Source: Chlamydoabsidia padenii
Lineage: Eukaryota; Mucoromycota; Mucoromycetes; Mucorales; Cunninghamellaceae
Assembly (NCBI GenBank): GCA_025330725.1
Contig: JAIWND010000021.1
Location: 534,235-598,234 of the forward strand
Direction: 5' to 3'
Length of the DNA stretch: 64,000 nt
In this document: positions 1 to 13,296 of the stretch, in pieces
Layout: each line of letters opens with the position of its first letter
How positions within the stretch are numbered: the stretch's first letter is position 1
Notes under the pieces: model-generated
What the model saw: the letters and a program-made list of their open reading frames with translations, nothing else
The model's database searches: none
Told to the model about the DNA's origin: nothing
Made by a program: the position numbers and the translations under genes

Positions 1-1824
1 GAGAGAAAGAGAAAGAGAGAGAGTGTGTGTGTGTGTTAAGTATTCAGCAGTTTTCATTTTTGGTTTACATATCCTATAATAGTTACCTCGTCCTGTTTGA
101 TGGCATTTTCGACCCATTCTGGTGTGGCATTGTTGGTAGTTAGAAGCCAACGTCGGACATGTGACAAAAACCAGGATTCAACCTTGAATAATGCAGCCTT
201 GTTTCTAATAGACAGATTTTAAAAAAAAGAGATAGTAAGTAAAATGGTAGCAATCTATCCTGATACAAAAGTACACAAGGTACACAATACTTACTTTGGT
301 CCATGTTGATCATATAGTCGCTTCAAGCTGAGCACCTTGTGGTATAATTCAAAGGTAACTTCAATTGGAGCAGACTTGCAATCAGGCATATACGACCAGT
401 TTTCGATTTCCAAGGCAAAATAGGGCATTTGGCGGGCCATGATAATACCAGGTACATTGATAATACTATATAAACATTTAACAGGAGACAAATATTAGAC
501 TACCATGCAATCTGGACCTGCTTTTTTCTTCACCTCCGCTCCCCCCCCCTTTTTTTAAAAAAAATGCTGACTTACTCTTTGAGTGGTGTTTTGAATTTCT
601 TGTTGGTAAGAGAGACATATTCCTTGATTAGTTTGTCGGCAAGAGTTAATAAGTTTGTCAAATCGTCTTCGTCTGGATTGGTCGTTTCCCCACCGAGCAA
701 TCGCCATCTTTCAACAGCGGCACCCTAGTATTAATCAAAAGATAATTAGTTTCATTATTCGTAACATCAATGTCTTTCACTTACCTCGACCACTTCTTCG
801 AGATTGTGTAATTGTTGTATTGGATTAGCATGGTCTTCCAAGTAGGCCGGGTTTTCATATATCTTGTCCAACATTGCAATAATGTCACTAATCCATTGTG
901 GGCTATAAAACAAAGAAGTCAGATAGTTAGCAAGCAATCATCACCATTTATACACGTTTATACTTGCCTGATTTTCCAATAAACAGATAAAGCATCGGCC
1001 AATTCATGCAACATTGTCTGGTTCAATCCTTCAAAGACACGGATCAAGCTTTCACGCTAAAGAAAAAAAAGTAAATAGTCAATCAGTATATCTTTTTTTT
1101 TTTTCCAGTCTGTTACTTACATCGTTGATGGCCCAAGTGCTAACATCATATTCCTTGATGACCCGATCCAAGGCGCGAGTAGCATCATTTACATCATCGT
1201 GATTGAGTTGTTCATAATCAAACCGAGTTTTGACCAATTCCAAGTAGAGTACAGCACGATAAGGAGCAGACAATCGCCAGGTTTTCCAACATTCCCTTAA
1301 TATTTCATCCGACTGTTGTGAGAGGACACTTGATTTTGCGCGTTCAGCATCTGCATTAGTACTTGTATCCATTTCAATGCACAAGTCCATCAGTAATCGG
1401 TAATAGGATCGAGGGTCATTTGGAATATAGGTGAATGCACTTTCTGGTCTCTATAGTATGATACAAGCAAAAAGTTAGATAATTTAGTTCGAGGTATGAT
1501 GAATCTTACATTTTCACCATCAGTGCTTGATACAGAGGATCTATTGCCAGAGAGTAGATTTGATTTGCCAACATCAGTTTCACTGCCAGCACCAAGTGAT
1601 AAGTTCGGATTCATCAACATGAGGGATTTCATCAATTCGGTCAGTTGCTTCAGTTCACGTTTTTGCCAATTATCGTAAACCTGTTGAGATGCATAATCTT
1701 CCCGACGACCAGGGAATGGTTGATTAGTGTGTACATTATTGATACATTTCTTCAAATCCAGTAAGAGAGCCTAATAAACAAAAAACACATTGTCAGTTAA
1801 TCATTTAATCGTACGTCCTCGTCT

Positions 1825-1877
<53 letters not shown>

Positions 1878-2681
1878 TTTATTACTTACCGATTCAGAAC
1901 ACAATGGTTCCAATTCACGTAGTTTCTTGCGATGTTCCAAATCATCCATTTCAAAGACCATCTTGACAGTTTGCACCATAGGGAACTTTTCCAAAGCTTC
2001 AAAAGAGTCTGCACCTGTTTTTTCGTTACCATTATTGTTACGTTGATCCGAGTTATTGCGTTTAGAAGGACCCAAAAAACCATTCAACTTGTCCATCAAT
2101 TCAGGGGTTGCCAAAGCCGGAGCGTCTTCTTCCACCGTTACAATCACCAGTTCAGCAAAACAAGCCATATGTTTGTTCAGGTCACCATACCATACTGCAG
2201 GATTAGGGTTATCCCGTTTGAGTTCAACTTCACTTGTTTTCAAAAAGATGATGACCAGATCATTAACGGTGCCTGTAGGTTTATATCGATGTTGTTGAAG
2301 TACCTTTTGGAATTGTCGAATGACCGTGAGGAAGTGCTTGTCAAGGTATTCAGGTTTGACAGTATTTTCACCAGACGATATATCTTCCAAACGTCGAATG
2401 AGGCCACGCACGATTTCTTTTGTCAACTTGTCAGGTTTGCCACCACTGTCAGTAATGCTACCAAACATATCACCCATGCCACCCATGCCAAGATGTACTG
2501 AAGTATGTCGTTCAGGTTTTTCCTTCTTGATCACCACGTCGGTCGGTTGGAGTTGTTCATGGAACGCCCGGATTGCGCAGCGTAAGGCGTATTCGTAGAC
2601 AGCTTTTTTGTTAATGGTTCTGCCCGTACGTCGTCCACCTGCACCACCTCTTCGTAAAGTGGACCCCTTTTTCACTTCCAT
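1..2681 (-). CDS. MUN-domain (Munc13/UNC13-like, Ync13-type) protein, 3' part missing
   Basis: Candidate Munc13-homology protein of the vesicle-fusion type; family proteins prime SNARE assembly, and fungal members act in exocytosis and endocytosis at growth sites. The ATG at 2681 opens a basic N-terminus. Exons are about 2681-1890, 1770-1510, 1450-1121, 1056-968, 902-785, 724-576, 465-295 and 204-87, all joining in frame; the last intron runs off the left edge, so the C-terminus is missing. MHD1-like segments include RQMPYFALEIENW (about 425-380) and VESWFLSHVRRWL (about 180-140). The fourth intron (967-903) starts with GC, not GT. The first intron holds a tract of about 45 T on the + strand. 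The exon chain is well supported; the family call rests on remembered motif shape and is less certain. Confidence 0.7.
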
Positions 2682-3353
2682 TGTTTATAAAGAGAGAGAT
2701 AGAGTATAATAAAAAGAGGAAGAATGAATTTAAGGGTTGCAAAAAAAAAAAAAAAAAGAGAGAGAGAGAGAGAGAGATGTGTAAAGAGAAGAAAAGATAA
2801 AAATTGAAAGGGGACTTACACAGAAATATTTGAAATTTTCGGCGATTGAAATTCAGGAGTCTATCTTGGGTTCATCACCCTTTTTAACCTTGTCAATACG
2901 ATGCTATAGCCATACTATTTAAAGAGTACTTCTACTCTAAAGAAACAAACAATATCTGTCATCAATATCGAATCTAGTTTTATGAAACAATCAAATGATC
3001 AAGTAGAATAAAAGACCCTTTTTAGCTTGTTTCAAAAGACTTTCCCCTCTTAGTTATTTATATGCTCGACGGTATCCCCGGTACAGGGTTGCAGGTGACA
3101 CAGGATAGGTAAAGAAAAAAAAAAGAAAAAGAAAATGTCATACCCATATTATTATTAAAATCATTCCACTAATCATTATCAAATACATTATATGTATATA
3201 TACAAGACATAAGACAATCATTTATTATAGGTATAAGATAATCAAAGACTAAGGACATACATACTTTATTATTTGGTCAAAAAGATAAAAGAAGAAGGAG
3301 CTTAAGGGGGGAGAGGATATGAATAGACACACCAATTTAAGATAAACTATAAA
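2682..3353. other. Intergenic, no gene seen
   Basis: 5' region of the MUN-domain gene and 3' region of pacC. It holds A tracts, a GA repeat near 2757-2777 and a weak form of the recurrent promoter motif (a GGCGATTGAAAT block near 2840). Confidence 0.5.
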
Positions 3354-5497
3354 CTAAGCTACATGTAGAGTGGTTGAATGTTGTTGTTGTTGTTGAGTAG
3401 GCTTGTTGGCTTGTTTCTTCTTATTGTAGTTACTGTTAACCCATTGACTGATCCGTGATATCAATTGTTGATGTTGATGTTGCTGTTGCTGTTCCAATGA
3501 TGATGTCCGGTATTGGTTGTTTTCGGGAAGAAGTGTCTGCTTAGTTGATCGGGATGGTAATGGAGGTTTTATTGAGTTTTCATCCTTCGATAAAGCAGTA
3601 ACAGAATAATCATTATCTTCATCCACATTAAGAGCAGACATATCACTGGTCAATAGGTTCATAATGTCAATGTTGGTGGGTAATTTGTCGTCTGCTGTTG
3701 TTGTTGTTTCCTCCTTTTCTATTCCGGTCGAGTCGTTATTCTTAGTTGAAGAAGCCTTGTAATCCGATGTAGTGTTGTCATCAGTCCTGCTTGCAAACAC
3801 ATTCACCATTGTCGCCAAATTCTTTTTGTCTTCATGAGTATCCTTCTTTTCTTCTTTGCTTGGGACAAAAGTGTCTTGTTGTTGTTCCTTGTCAGTTTCA
3901 CCACAGCTAGGATTGTTGTCGGCCTTTCGAGATATGTTTGCACTTTGGAAGGCCATGGTGGATTGGATGTTGGGCATAAAGTAAGGAGACAAAGAGATGT
4001 CAGGTGTGACTTGATAAGAATGTCGTAAACCAGTAGTACCAAGAGATCCTTGATACTGTTGCTGTTGCTGTTGATGTGATGGTATATATTGTTGGTGATG
4101 AAGTTGCTGCTGTTGATGTGGCTGTTGGAATAAATGTTGTTCATACATGTTCATGTTCATATCCGTGTTACCATATAAGTGAGAAGGTGATATGGTTTCG
4201 TAATCCATACTTGACATTGCTGAGTTGGTGCCACCGTGGACAGGATGAGATCGGACATATTGATCACTTTCTAAGGATGGATACAAAATGGAAGAATCAG
4301 GAGAGGGTGTATTGAAGGACTGTAACATGATATTGGTGTATTCATTATTAGGGTAAGATTGTTGCTGCTGTTGTTGTTCTTGCTGGTATGGTTGATGTTG
4401 CTGATATTGCTGATATTGCTGATACTGTTCTTGCTGCTGCTGCTGCTGTTGTTGTTGTTGTTGATTCTCCATTTGAATATTGTTGGACAAATCTAAAAGC
4501 CATTTGTTGATATCAGATAGTTGTTCATCATTCGATATACCAAAGTCCATATTATCAAAGCCTAAACCAGAGTCCATCATATTTTGAAGTAAGGTCAGTC
4601 GATCGGCCACATCTAATTGTCATAAAAATATATTGTTAGTATAACTTGAAGATCACTTCATTTATATATTATACCTGTGTTATATTCTGGTTTCATGTTA
4701 GTATCCAAAAGGTCAGTGATAATTTGTTCAGGTGTGTTAAAGGATTCCATTTGATTGAACCCACAGTTTGATGCTTGTTTTTGAGATATTGGTCCAAAGT
4801 GATCATCATGGTCAGTATAAGGTGAGATACTAGAACGTCCAGCCCAACTTTCATAAGTGAAGTCTATAAATAGATTAGTTAGTAATAAATAAATATAAAA
4901 AAAAAAAAAGAGAAAGAGAGATGTGTGATCATTTCTTACCATCAGAGTGTGTGCTTTGAGGAGGTGATATCGGTATTTGATTAGGTGTGGTGGGATTCAT
5001 AGGAGATGATACCGTCGTCGAGGCATCTTCAGTTCGTAGTAGTCTTGGTGGTGTCAGTGGGTGATTCAAAATTGTCGAATGTGCTGAATTATTATCTTCT
5101 TCATTATGAATCCTTTCATGTTTCTTCAAATCCTGAGGTCGCTTGAAGGATTTGTCGCATGACTACAGTTTCATCAGATAAGTATATAAACAAACAAAAA
5201 AAAAAAAAAAAGAAGGGTGAGATACAATCAAGTGTTATTTCAAGTTAAATCATGAGGTATACTTACATGACAGTGGTGAGGTTTCAAGGGAACATGGACC
5301 CGGAGATGACTGGTAATATGGTCCCGTTTAACCACCGTAACGTCACAGTTTTCCCAATGGCAAGTTAAACAAAGGTTCCCCATGGATTTCCGTCCAACAT
5401 GGTCGTTCGTCAAATGATGGTAAAGTTGTTCAGGGTCAGTATATTGATTGGAGCACTGTCCCCAATGGCAAGTAAACAGTTTGTGTATGGATTCCAT
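3354..5497 (-). CDS. pacC: PacC/Rim101 pH-response C2H2 transcription factor
   Basis: Transcription factor of the ambient-pH (Pal/Rim) pathway. Exons about 5497-5267, 5162-4940, 4863-4675 and 4612-3354 give 633 aa. Three C2H2 fingers sit in the first 110 residues: CHWGQC...HHLTNDH, CHWENC...HLRVH and a third finger split by intron 1 ([17 protein letters not shown]). The VKRDHITSH...VPLKPH linker is typical of PacC/Rim101. Finger 1 begins within the first ten residues, so the N-terminus is very short. The long C-terminal half is Gln/Asn/Ser-rich with poly-Q runs near 4080-4140 and 4360-4460. Family members are activated by proteolytic removal of this region; I see no obvious processing signal. 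Divergent from UTP10, with 232 bp between start codons. Confidence 0.93.
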
Positions 5498-5620
5498 CAG
5501 TGTTTAAGAATGAGTTTTAAAAAAAGAAAGTAAAAGAGAGGAAAAAAAAAAAAAAAAAGCTGCGCAAAAATATCATTTGTTGAAACTGGATGCAATCTAA
5601 TTGGTTTATCCGGAGCCATT

Positions 5621-5635
5621 GTCGGGATTTGAAAT
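5621..5635. promoter_or_regulatory. Recurrent motif GTCGGGATTTGAAAT, shared pacC/UTP10 promoter
   Basis: Lies 124 bp 5' of the pacC ATG and about 95 bp 5' of the UTP10 ATG. A clean example of the motif described in the findings. Confidence 0.5.
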
Positions 5636-5729
5636 ACCCTCAGATTTCCCACAAATTTTATAGCTCTCTCAGCCACAGCATTTTTTTTCGCTTCTCTTTT
5701 CAGTTCTTTGACATTTATCATATTATATA

Positions 5730-8700
5730 ATGGCCTTGTCACTGCAACAACAGCTGAAGAAGATCGGCACGGCGGATCTGAAAGGTGTTACTGAAGGATC
5801 AAGAAAACACAAACCTTCCTTTCTCTTCACCTCAAAAGAAGCAGCTGATCAAGATCTGGAAACAATCTACTCATTGGCTCATAACGGCTTTTTGGAGCTT
5901 GTCAACTTGGATTCTGTCTTTGCACCTTATGAAACCACCTTGTTTTCTGAAAAAAGCAAATCTATCAATCGGGTCCTACTGGTAAGTGCTTCTTGTACTA
6001 TAATGTTTACTTGTTTTACTGACAGTTCTTCTTTTATATGTTCACACAATAGACTGCCAAAGAAAACACCAAACTCAACGACAGTATCTCTGGTTTCCTT
6101 CGCCAACTATCTCCTTACTTTTTATTGAATCCTGCTGGCAAGGTATTGGAATGGCTCATTCGTCGATTTGATATTCAAAAGCACAACATTGAAGCGGTCT
6201 TGGTCTGTATCTTCCCATTCCACGAAACAAAGGCATTTGTCAAAATGGTCTCTCTATTGAATATACCGTGAGTCTCTTTCAGAATAGAAAAAAGAAGAAC
6301 AATGATCTCTGAAACTCACACCTTGTTTAATGAACCATATGTTTGATAGTGATAACTCTCCTTGGGAATTCTTAAAGGTGATTCGCACCAGCAATGTCCA
6401 CCTCGAACGGGACGTTCTTGTCGGCAAACTCAACAAAAGTCGCTATGTGTTGGATTTCATTTGCAAAATGGTCACAACCTCAACTGTACATTTCTCGACG
6501 CTTTATACGTTTTATGCCGCCACTATGATCGACTATATCAAATCATCTCGCCTTGTCACTGACGATATGGCTGTTGCAATGACAAAGTACCTATTGGACG
6601 GAATTGCAGCATCAAATGTGCCTGAATTACAATTAGCCACCTATATGATCCTGTCTCAACTCTCCTCCAAAACCACCTTCAATAGCAAAGCAATCTCAGC
6701 CATCACTACCACCATGATCAAGGACTGTAATGATGATCTATTCAAACACTGTCTACTCACCATCATTCATATGGCTCAATCTCAATCCACCTTTACTTTG
6801 GTTGAGGACACTTGCACCACTCTGATCAACCAACCTGCTTTTGATACACACTTTGCCGAAATCGCCTCTTCTTATGCAACGGACCGGTTTATGGCGTTTA
6901 TGATTCCTCACTTTATTACTGGTGGCAAAACTGGTATCTTGGAAAATGCTTTGGTGCGGGATGATATCTCGCGTGACAATGTCCGTTTGATTTGTGAAAC
7001 AGCAATGGATGGATATTTGAAGATTTGGACCGACAAGAAAAAGTCTCGTACTTACATAGAGCACATCAAACCTTTGTTGGCCATAATCTCTCAACGTTAT
7101 ATGGAAGAATTGGATATGGTTTTGGAAACCAAGTTAGATGCGTCAAGAGCTAATCAAGATCTCGCCAATGCTCTTTATGATCTCTCCTCTAGTGTCTTCC
7201 GAGGAACTCGACATCAACTGATTCAAGAAGCAAATACTACTTTGTATCTCTGTCTCAACAACCCTTCGTCAAGCATTCGTCTATTGGGTGTCAAGAAATT
7301 GGTAGATGTGCTGAAGTCTAGTGATGGCTCTTTGTTACAGGTAAAATAAAAGCGATGTTTGATTGGAAAGGATGAGCGAATTGATACTGACTCTGTTGTT
7401 TATTTTAGTCTGCCGATGTCACGGAATCTGCTTTTACTAGTTGTCTCGAAGAATATGGTGATTTGTTGGACTACACTCTTACCGATATACCTGATATTCT
7501 TTTGAACCATGTGCCTGCCAATGTTATCCTATCTCGCTTGCAATCTGTTTTACAAGTCTCTGGTGCTTATACACACAAGCAAGCTGTGGTGGTTATCAAC
7601 TTTTTACTGACCAAATTTGTATCCCGACATCCAACTGAAATCACCAATGTTGCTCGCCTATTTGCTTCCTTTGTCTTTGCTGCTTCTCACAAAAATCTGT
7701 CTGAACTTTCCAAGAAGATCTCCAAGACCAAGTTTGGCAAAAACAGACTGGGTGATATGGTGACTTCCTTCTCTGGTGCGATGAAGAACTCTGATCCTGC
7801 GCATGAATTCATAAAACAACAAGCCCAGAAACTCGGTGATTTGGACTTTTGGTTGACTATGGCGAAGAGTACTACTCAAGTGGAAAGAATAGTGTCTCTC
7901 TTGGTGGTCGGTTATGCTATTTCCATCACCAAAGGTACAACTCAAATCGAAATGACGTCTAGTCTCTTTAATACTATTATGGGTGTTTACAATGACAAGG
8001 ATATCCTTTACAAGACCCAACTCCCAAGTGACTTTGCTCAATCCGATAGCCTATGCTCTTTGCCTTTACTCAAGCAACTCAGAGACTTGGAAAATTTGAC
8101 AGCAGACTTGGAGGCGAACCTTGTCCAGCTTGTTCTTCTCACTATGGTCAAATCCCTGGATGCTATGGACTCTATGGATTGGTATAGCGATACTCCCAAC
8201 ACTGGTCGTGACCTCCTCACTGGCTTATTCAAACTCTTTGTGGGTGGACCTGTCCTTGGATGCTTTGAAAATATGCTGACCATCATGGTATCTTCTCACT
8301 TGAAAAATGACTTACTCTCATTCTTGGTCTGTCAATGGGCAAACAAAGGTAAGGAAAAAAAAAGTTGGGTTCTCGGTACTAATCATTTTGTTTATGTGGT
8401 GAATAGATAACAACGCTCTTGTCCGAGCACGGTCTCTCCAAATTGGTGCTACTTGCATTCGGTCATATGCCTCTCAATATGGTGTGAACGACTTCCAACA
8501 TGTTGTCCCTACGTTACTACCTTCTTTAACCGACGACGAACAGCTTATCCGTACCACCTCTCTCATGTGCTTCAATAGCATCCAGGCTGCTTATCGATCT
8601 ACTGGTCTTCCTGCGACACCTGCATTCTACAATGGATCTGCTGCGTCTTCAAAGAAGTCAGTTTCATCACCTGCCAAATCCGTTACTTGTAAGTCATCCT

Positions 8701-11700
8701 TGGTTTATGGTCCTTCTGTATCCATTGTGAATGGTCGTGCCCCTGAAACGGCTCACTTTGTCGATCATCTACTCCACTATCGACTCGAAATTGGTCAAGA
8801 TGCTGGCTATGTAAAGAAGACGGTCAAGAACTACCTGGACTTGTGTCTTCAATCCAAAACCAAGCAAATCAGGGACATCAATGGCCGTATTCTGGATCTT
8901 TTACTCAACCATGTCTGTAAAGCACCTGGAGCTCAGCTTCAAATTGCCATTTTGGAATTCTTGGATGATGTGGATTCTGAACGCAAACTCGATAAACTGA
9001 TCGATCTATTGGAAGAAACCTTGAACACCAAACGTACGGACACCAACACTGTTTTGATCACTTTACTGATCCGCTGCTTCACACCAAGCTCTGGCGGCAA
9101 GTTGAAGGGCAAAACTCTCGATATCTTTGTGCGATTATTGTCCAACCAAGATTCGTTACACGGTGAAGATGACGAAGGATGGCAAGTATCTACCCGCCGT
9201 AACACTTTACGACAAATCACCGCCGACTTCTTCTCCAGTATGCCTGCTGCCTCTCAAGGGACGATTCTCACACTGATTATTGGTATTGCTACAAATGAAC
9301 AACAACACGATGTCCGTTTGGCCAAGAATGTATTGATGGTCATCCCTATCCCTGCCAACATGATTGAAGCCTATTTGATGTCCTCTGCCAAGTCTCTCAT
9401 TGCTCCTGAACAAGAAGTGGAATCTAACAAGCGGGCACGAACTGCTAGGTAAGTCAATCATGCATGATTTAAAATAATTAAAACGGCACTTGAAAATTAA
9501 ACTAATCATTTTTTTTTCTCCAATAGGAGCGCTCCTGAAAGCACAACGGATCTATATGAACTGGTAACTGTCCTTGAACTTGTGGAATCGAAATCAACCA
9601 CCAATGATATCCTTTTGATCAAGCCCTTGTTTGAAGTGTTGACTGCTTTGGTAAATGCTGACCTGCGCAACTCCCCTGTGTCTTTGGAATACATCAACCA
9701 ACTCATTATGTCTGCCTTGACTCGCATCATTCAATCAGCTGAAGACGATAAAATTGCTGTGGACGAATCAACTCTTCGGGTGGACGTTGTGGTACAATGC
9801 ATCCGTATCACCGGTAATCCTCAAACTCACAACCAAGCACTTCTCTTGATGGCCACCATTGCATCCATGTATCCTGACAGCGTCTTGCACAACATCATGC
9901 CTGTGTTTACCTTCATGGGTGCCAATGTCCTTCGCCAAGATGACAATTACAGCTTCCAGGTGATTCAACAAACACTGGAAAAGGTGATTCCTCCTCTTGT
10001 GGCTTCTCGTCGTCTTGCAAGTGACAATGATGCAGTGGCTTTGGCTATCCAGGTGAAACCCATCATCAAGGTATTTGTCGATGCACTCTTCCATATTCCC
10101 AAGCACAGACGTTTACGGTTATTCTCGGTACTTATTCAAACTCTCGGTCAAGACGAATTTTTGGCGACGGTGGTGTCTTTGCTCTTGGAAAAGTTTACCG
10201 AAAAGCTTGCCAAGGATTCTCGTGTGGAAGCCGATTCTCTGATGGAATTCAGTCTCGTGGTCAGTCAACAATTCAGCCCTCAAACTCAAATGAAATCTAT
10301 CCTAGCCCTTTTGAATGGTTTACTGCAACTGCCTAACGAAAAATACGATGATGACACGGCAATGCAAATTGATACTCTATTTAACATTAACGAACACTCT
10401 GCGAAACAACTCCGACAATACAAGCTCGTTACCATCAACCTTGTCGATCAAATTCTCGGCTCAAAGAGCTTCTTGAACAAGGTAATGCAAGTCTCTCAAT
10501 CTTTGGACACGGTGGAAGATCAAATGCAACCCTTCTTTTTGGAAGCTGTGGAACTCATTCTCAAGGTGGTGACCTACTTTACCGAATTCCGTGATCAATA
10601 CTCTGTGTCTGAAGGTGCTCATCCTACAGTAACCAAGTTCTGGCGCGCGATTCTCAAGGTGGTGTATGAAGTCTTGAACAAATTGAATGCCTTGCTCCCT
10701 CTCCATGCCTTCATTGATGTCGTCACCCATTTGGTCAAACATCCTCAAGTACCTATTCGTCGCAAGGCCATGGCTATCTTTAACGACAAGATGTCCAGCT
10801 TCAATCATGCTCCCGAAGATGTCGAACTTGCTCTAGTTGGAATGGTGAACACATTTACTACTGCCATTCAAGATGAAAGCAAGACTGCTAGTGATGAAGA
10901 CACCGCAATCAACAAACAGGCCGCTCTCCTTTGTATTGTATCTCTGGCGAATCTCCTCGGTCACATTCATGTCTCTGCCTTTGTCGATGCCCTTCCTATC
11001 ATTGTGGGTCCTGAATGTTTACAAAATGTGGATACTCAGCTTCAAGTGTCAAGTCTTGTCTGTCTCTCGGTAATTTGGTAAGTAACCATTGGTGAAAAGA
11101 ATTACACTGCTTGGAAATCGACTGTGATTCTCATTCTCTCTCTTTTTTCCCCCCTTCTTCTTGTAGCCAACAAGTGGGACCACGTGCTGTACCTCATTTG
11201 CCCAAGTTTATGCCTGTGCTCCTGGATATGTTGTTGGCGACAGTCAATGCTCAAAAACCCAACGCTATCTTACAATTGGGTGTGATCTCTGCTTTGGAAA
11301 CTATTGTCACCGTGCTCCCTCACTTCTTGAGCCCTTACTTGCCTAAATTACTTGATGGTCTTTTGAACGAATCGATTTACAACTTTGATGCAGCGGATGA
11401 TCAACGCTCGGTTTCTCTAACCAAGGTAGAAAATGTCTTGTCTGAAATGGCAACCAATGTACCTCCTCGTGTATTATTAGCTCCTGTATTTGGTCACTTT
11501 GACAAGGCGGTTGCAAACGGAACAAAGGTAAATGGGGTTTGTTAAACAATGGGTATCATCGTCATCAGTGATCTATAATCTAACTTGTCTTTTTATATTT
11601 TTGTCACTAGTCAACCTTGGCTCTTTATACTCTGGTGGCTCAAGCAATCCAATCGATGTCTCGGGATGTGATTACTACTCATTACAAGCAAATCTTCAAA

Positions 11701-12594
11701 TTCTTTTTACTGGCCTTTGATATGCGTCGATCGAACAAGAACATCAAAGCTAACGATCTTGACGAACTGGAGAACTCCATTATCAACTCATTCTTGGATC
11801 TGGTGATGAAGCTGAACGAAACCTTATTCAAGCCTCTCTTCCTTAAGGTTGTCGATTGGGCCACTGTTGAACAAGGTGATGATGCGGATCGATCTCTCTT
11901 CCTTTACAAGCTATTGGATGCCTTATTGGAAAAGTTAAAGTCTATCTTCACGCCTTATATCGGATATGTTGTGGACGACATGATCACCAAACTGAATCAA
12001 TACAACAATGGCATGACACCCGATACATTGTGGAACTATCTCTTCACCACGCTTCGTAAATCTTTCTTGTATGATAACGACAATTTGTGGAATGCCGATC
12101 GCTTTGATAAGATTGTCAACCCTGTTCTGGATCAACTTTTAGTGACTGAAGCAGGTGATGCCGATAGTTACCTTACTCGCATGACGACTTATCTGGTGCC
12201 TTGTGTGGGTCAAATGGCGGTGACCGTCTCTAACGATACTCTATGGAAACCTCTGAATCACAAGGTATTGATGAAGACTCGCGAAGATGATCCTGAAATC
12301 CGTCTGGCTGCTCTCCGTGTGATTGAAGAATTCTACACTCGTCTTGGTGATGAATGGCTCCTCTTCTTGGCTGAAAGTATCTCATTCCTTGCTGAACTTA
12401 TGGAAGGTAAGACACATAACAACAACAACAACAACAGCAACAACAACAAAAAAGCTCCCCCATGATTACATAAACTAACTTTCTCTCTCTCTCTCTTTGT
12501 AGATGATGATGTCCGGGTTGAAAAACTCGTCCAACAAGTCAATGCACAAATCGAAACTCATTTGGGTGAAAGCTTGGATAAGTTTTTTAGTTAG
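5730..12594 (+). CDS. UTP10: U3 snoRNP-associated protein UTP10 (HEATR1 family)
   Basis: Large HEAT-repeat protein of the t-UTP/UtpA part of the small-subunit processome, needed for pre-rRNA transcription and 18S processing in the nucleolus. Nine exons (about 5730-5981, 6053-6267, 6350-7340, 7409-8348, 8407-9448, 9527-11077, 11167-11527, 11611-12406, 12503-12594) join in frame to 2079 aa, in the family range. The N-terminus matches the UTP10 pattern: MALSLQQQL, then FLFTSKEAADQD, SVFAPYETTLFSEKS and VLEWLIRRFDI. The rest is helical-repeat sequence with a BP28CT-like C-terminal region (about residues 1700-1950). AATAAA lies about 80 bp after the stop. No frame breaks, a useful contrast with the right end of the window. 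Confidence 0.95.
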
Positions 12595-13296
12595 ATGATT
12601 CCCCCCCCCCCACTTCCCCTTCATGTTTTATCATTTTACTTTTTTATACATTTACATTATAATACATTAGACAAATAAAGAAACGTTATGTTTTATTATT
12701 GCATGGATTTCACTTGGATGCAGGATGGGCGGGATTTCAAATTATCGGGATGGACGGTAGCTTAATTGGGGGGGGATAAAGTTGGTACCTGAAAAAAGAA
12801 AAAAGAACCTAATTGGTTATATGGGTAATTAACAAGGGCCGATACTTTTTAGTTCCGCCTTCCTTTTTGAATACATCGATAATGATGATATCTCTTGATG
12901 ATATCATTCCTCTCTTCATTATTAAAAACAAGCATGAGATGAACTCTTTTGCTTTTTCTTTTTCATGTGTTTGGTGTAGGTCAATTCTTTTCCTTTTCTT
13001 TTTCATGTGCTTGGTGTAGGTCCCTTAAAAGAACATGATATTATGTAATCCTTTTAACTAGAAGGATCATCATGTGCAAAGGAAAAAGTGGCTAAGCTGT
13101 GAATTATTTTTGGTCTTTTTTGAGTTGGAAAAATTGATAATGCCGGTAAAAATACCAGGCGATCTCGTGATTGGCGGGGAAAGGGCAAATTAGTTCTTTT
13201 CTTTTCGACTCTTTCTTTTTTTTCTTTTTTTTTCTTCCTCTTAATAATTCCTCAACTTATATATTCCCCCACATTTACTTTTTTAACTTGATTTGC
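12595..13296. other. Intergenic; promoter motif and a short tandem duplication
   Basis: UTP10 3' UTR (C tract just after the stop, AATAAA near 12675), a strong motif copy GGCGGGATTTCAAATT at 12728-12743, and a near-perfect direct duplication of about 30 bp (12952-12982 and 12993-13022, sharing TTCATGTG-TTGGTGTAGGTC). No gene seen. Confidence 0.6.
12728..12743. promoter_or_regulatory. Recurrent motif GGCGGGATTTCAAATT
   Basis: One of the longest matches to the motif. It lies 134 bp after UTP10 and about 570 bp before the PH-domain start, so its target gene is unclear. Confidence 0.35.

Noticed and set aside
13171..13296. Longer N-terminus of the PH-domain protein
   Set aside because: The open frame begins at TTG, encodes a Phe run from UTR-like T-rich DNA and includes the TATA-like sequence.
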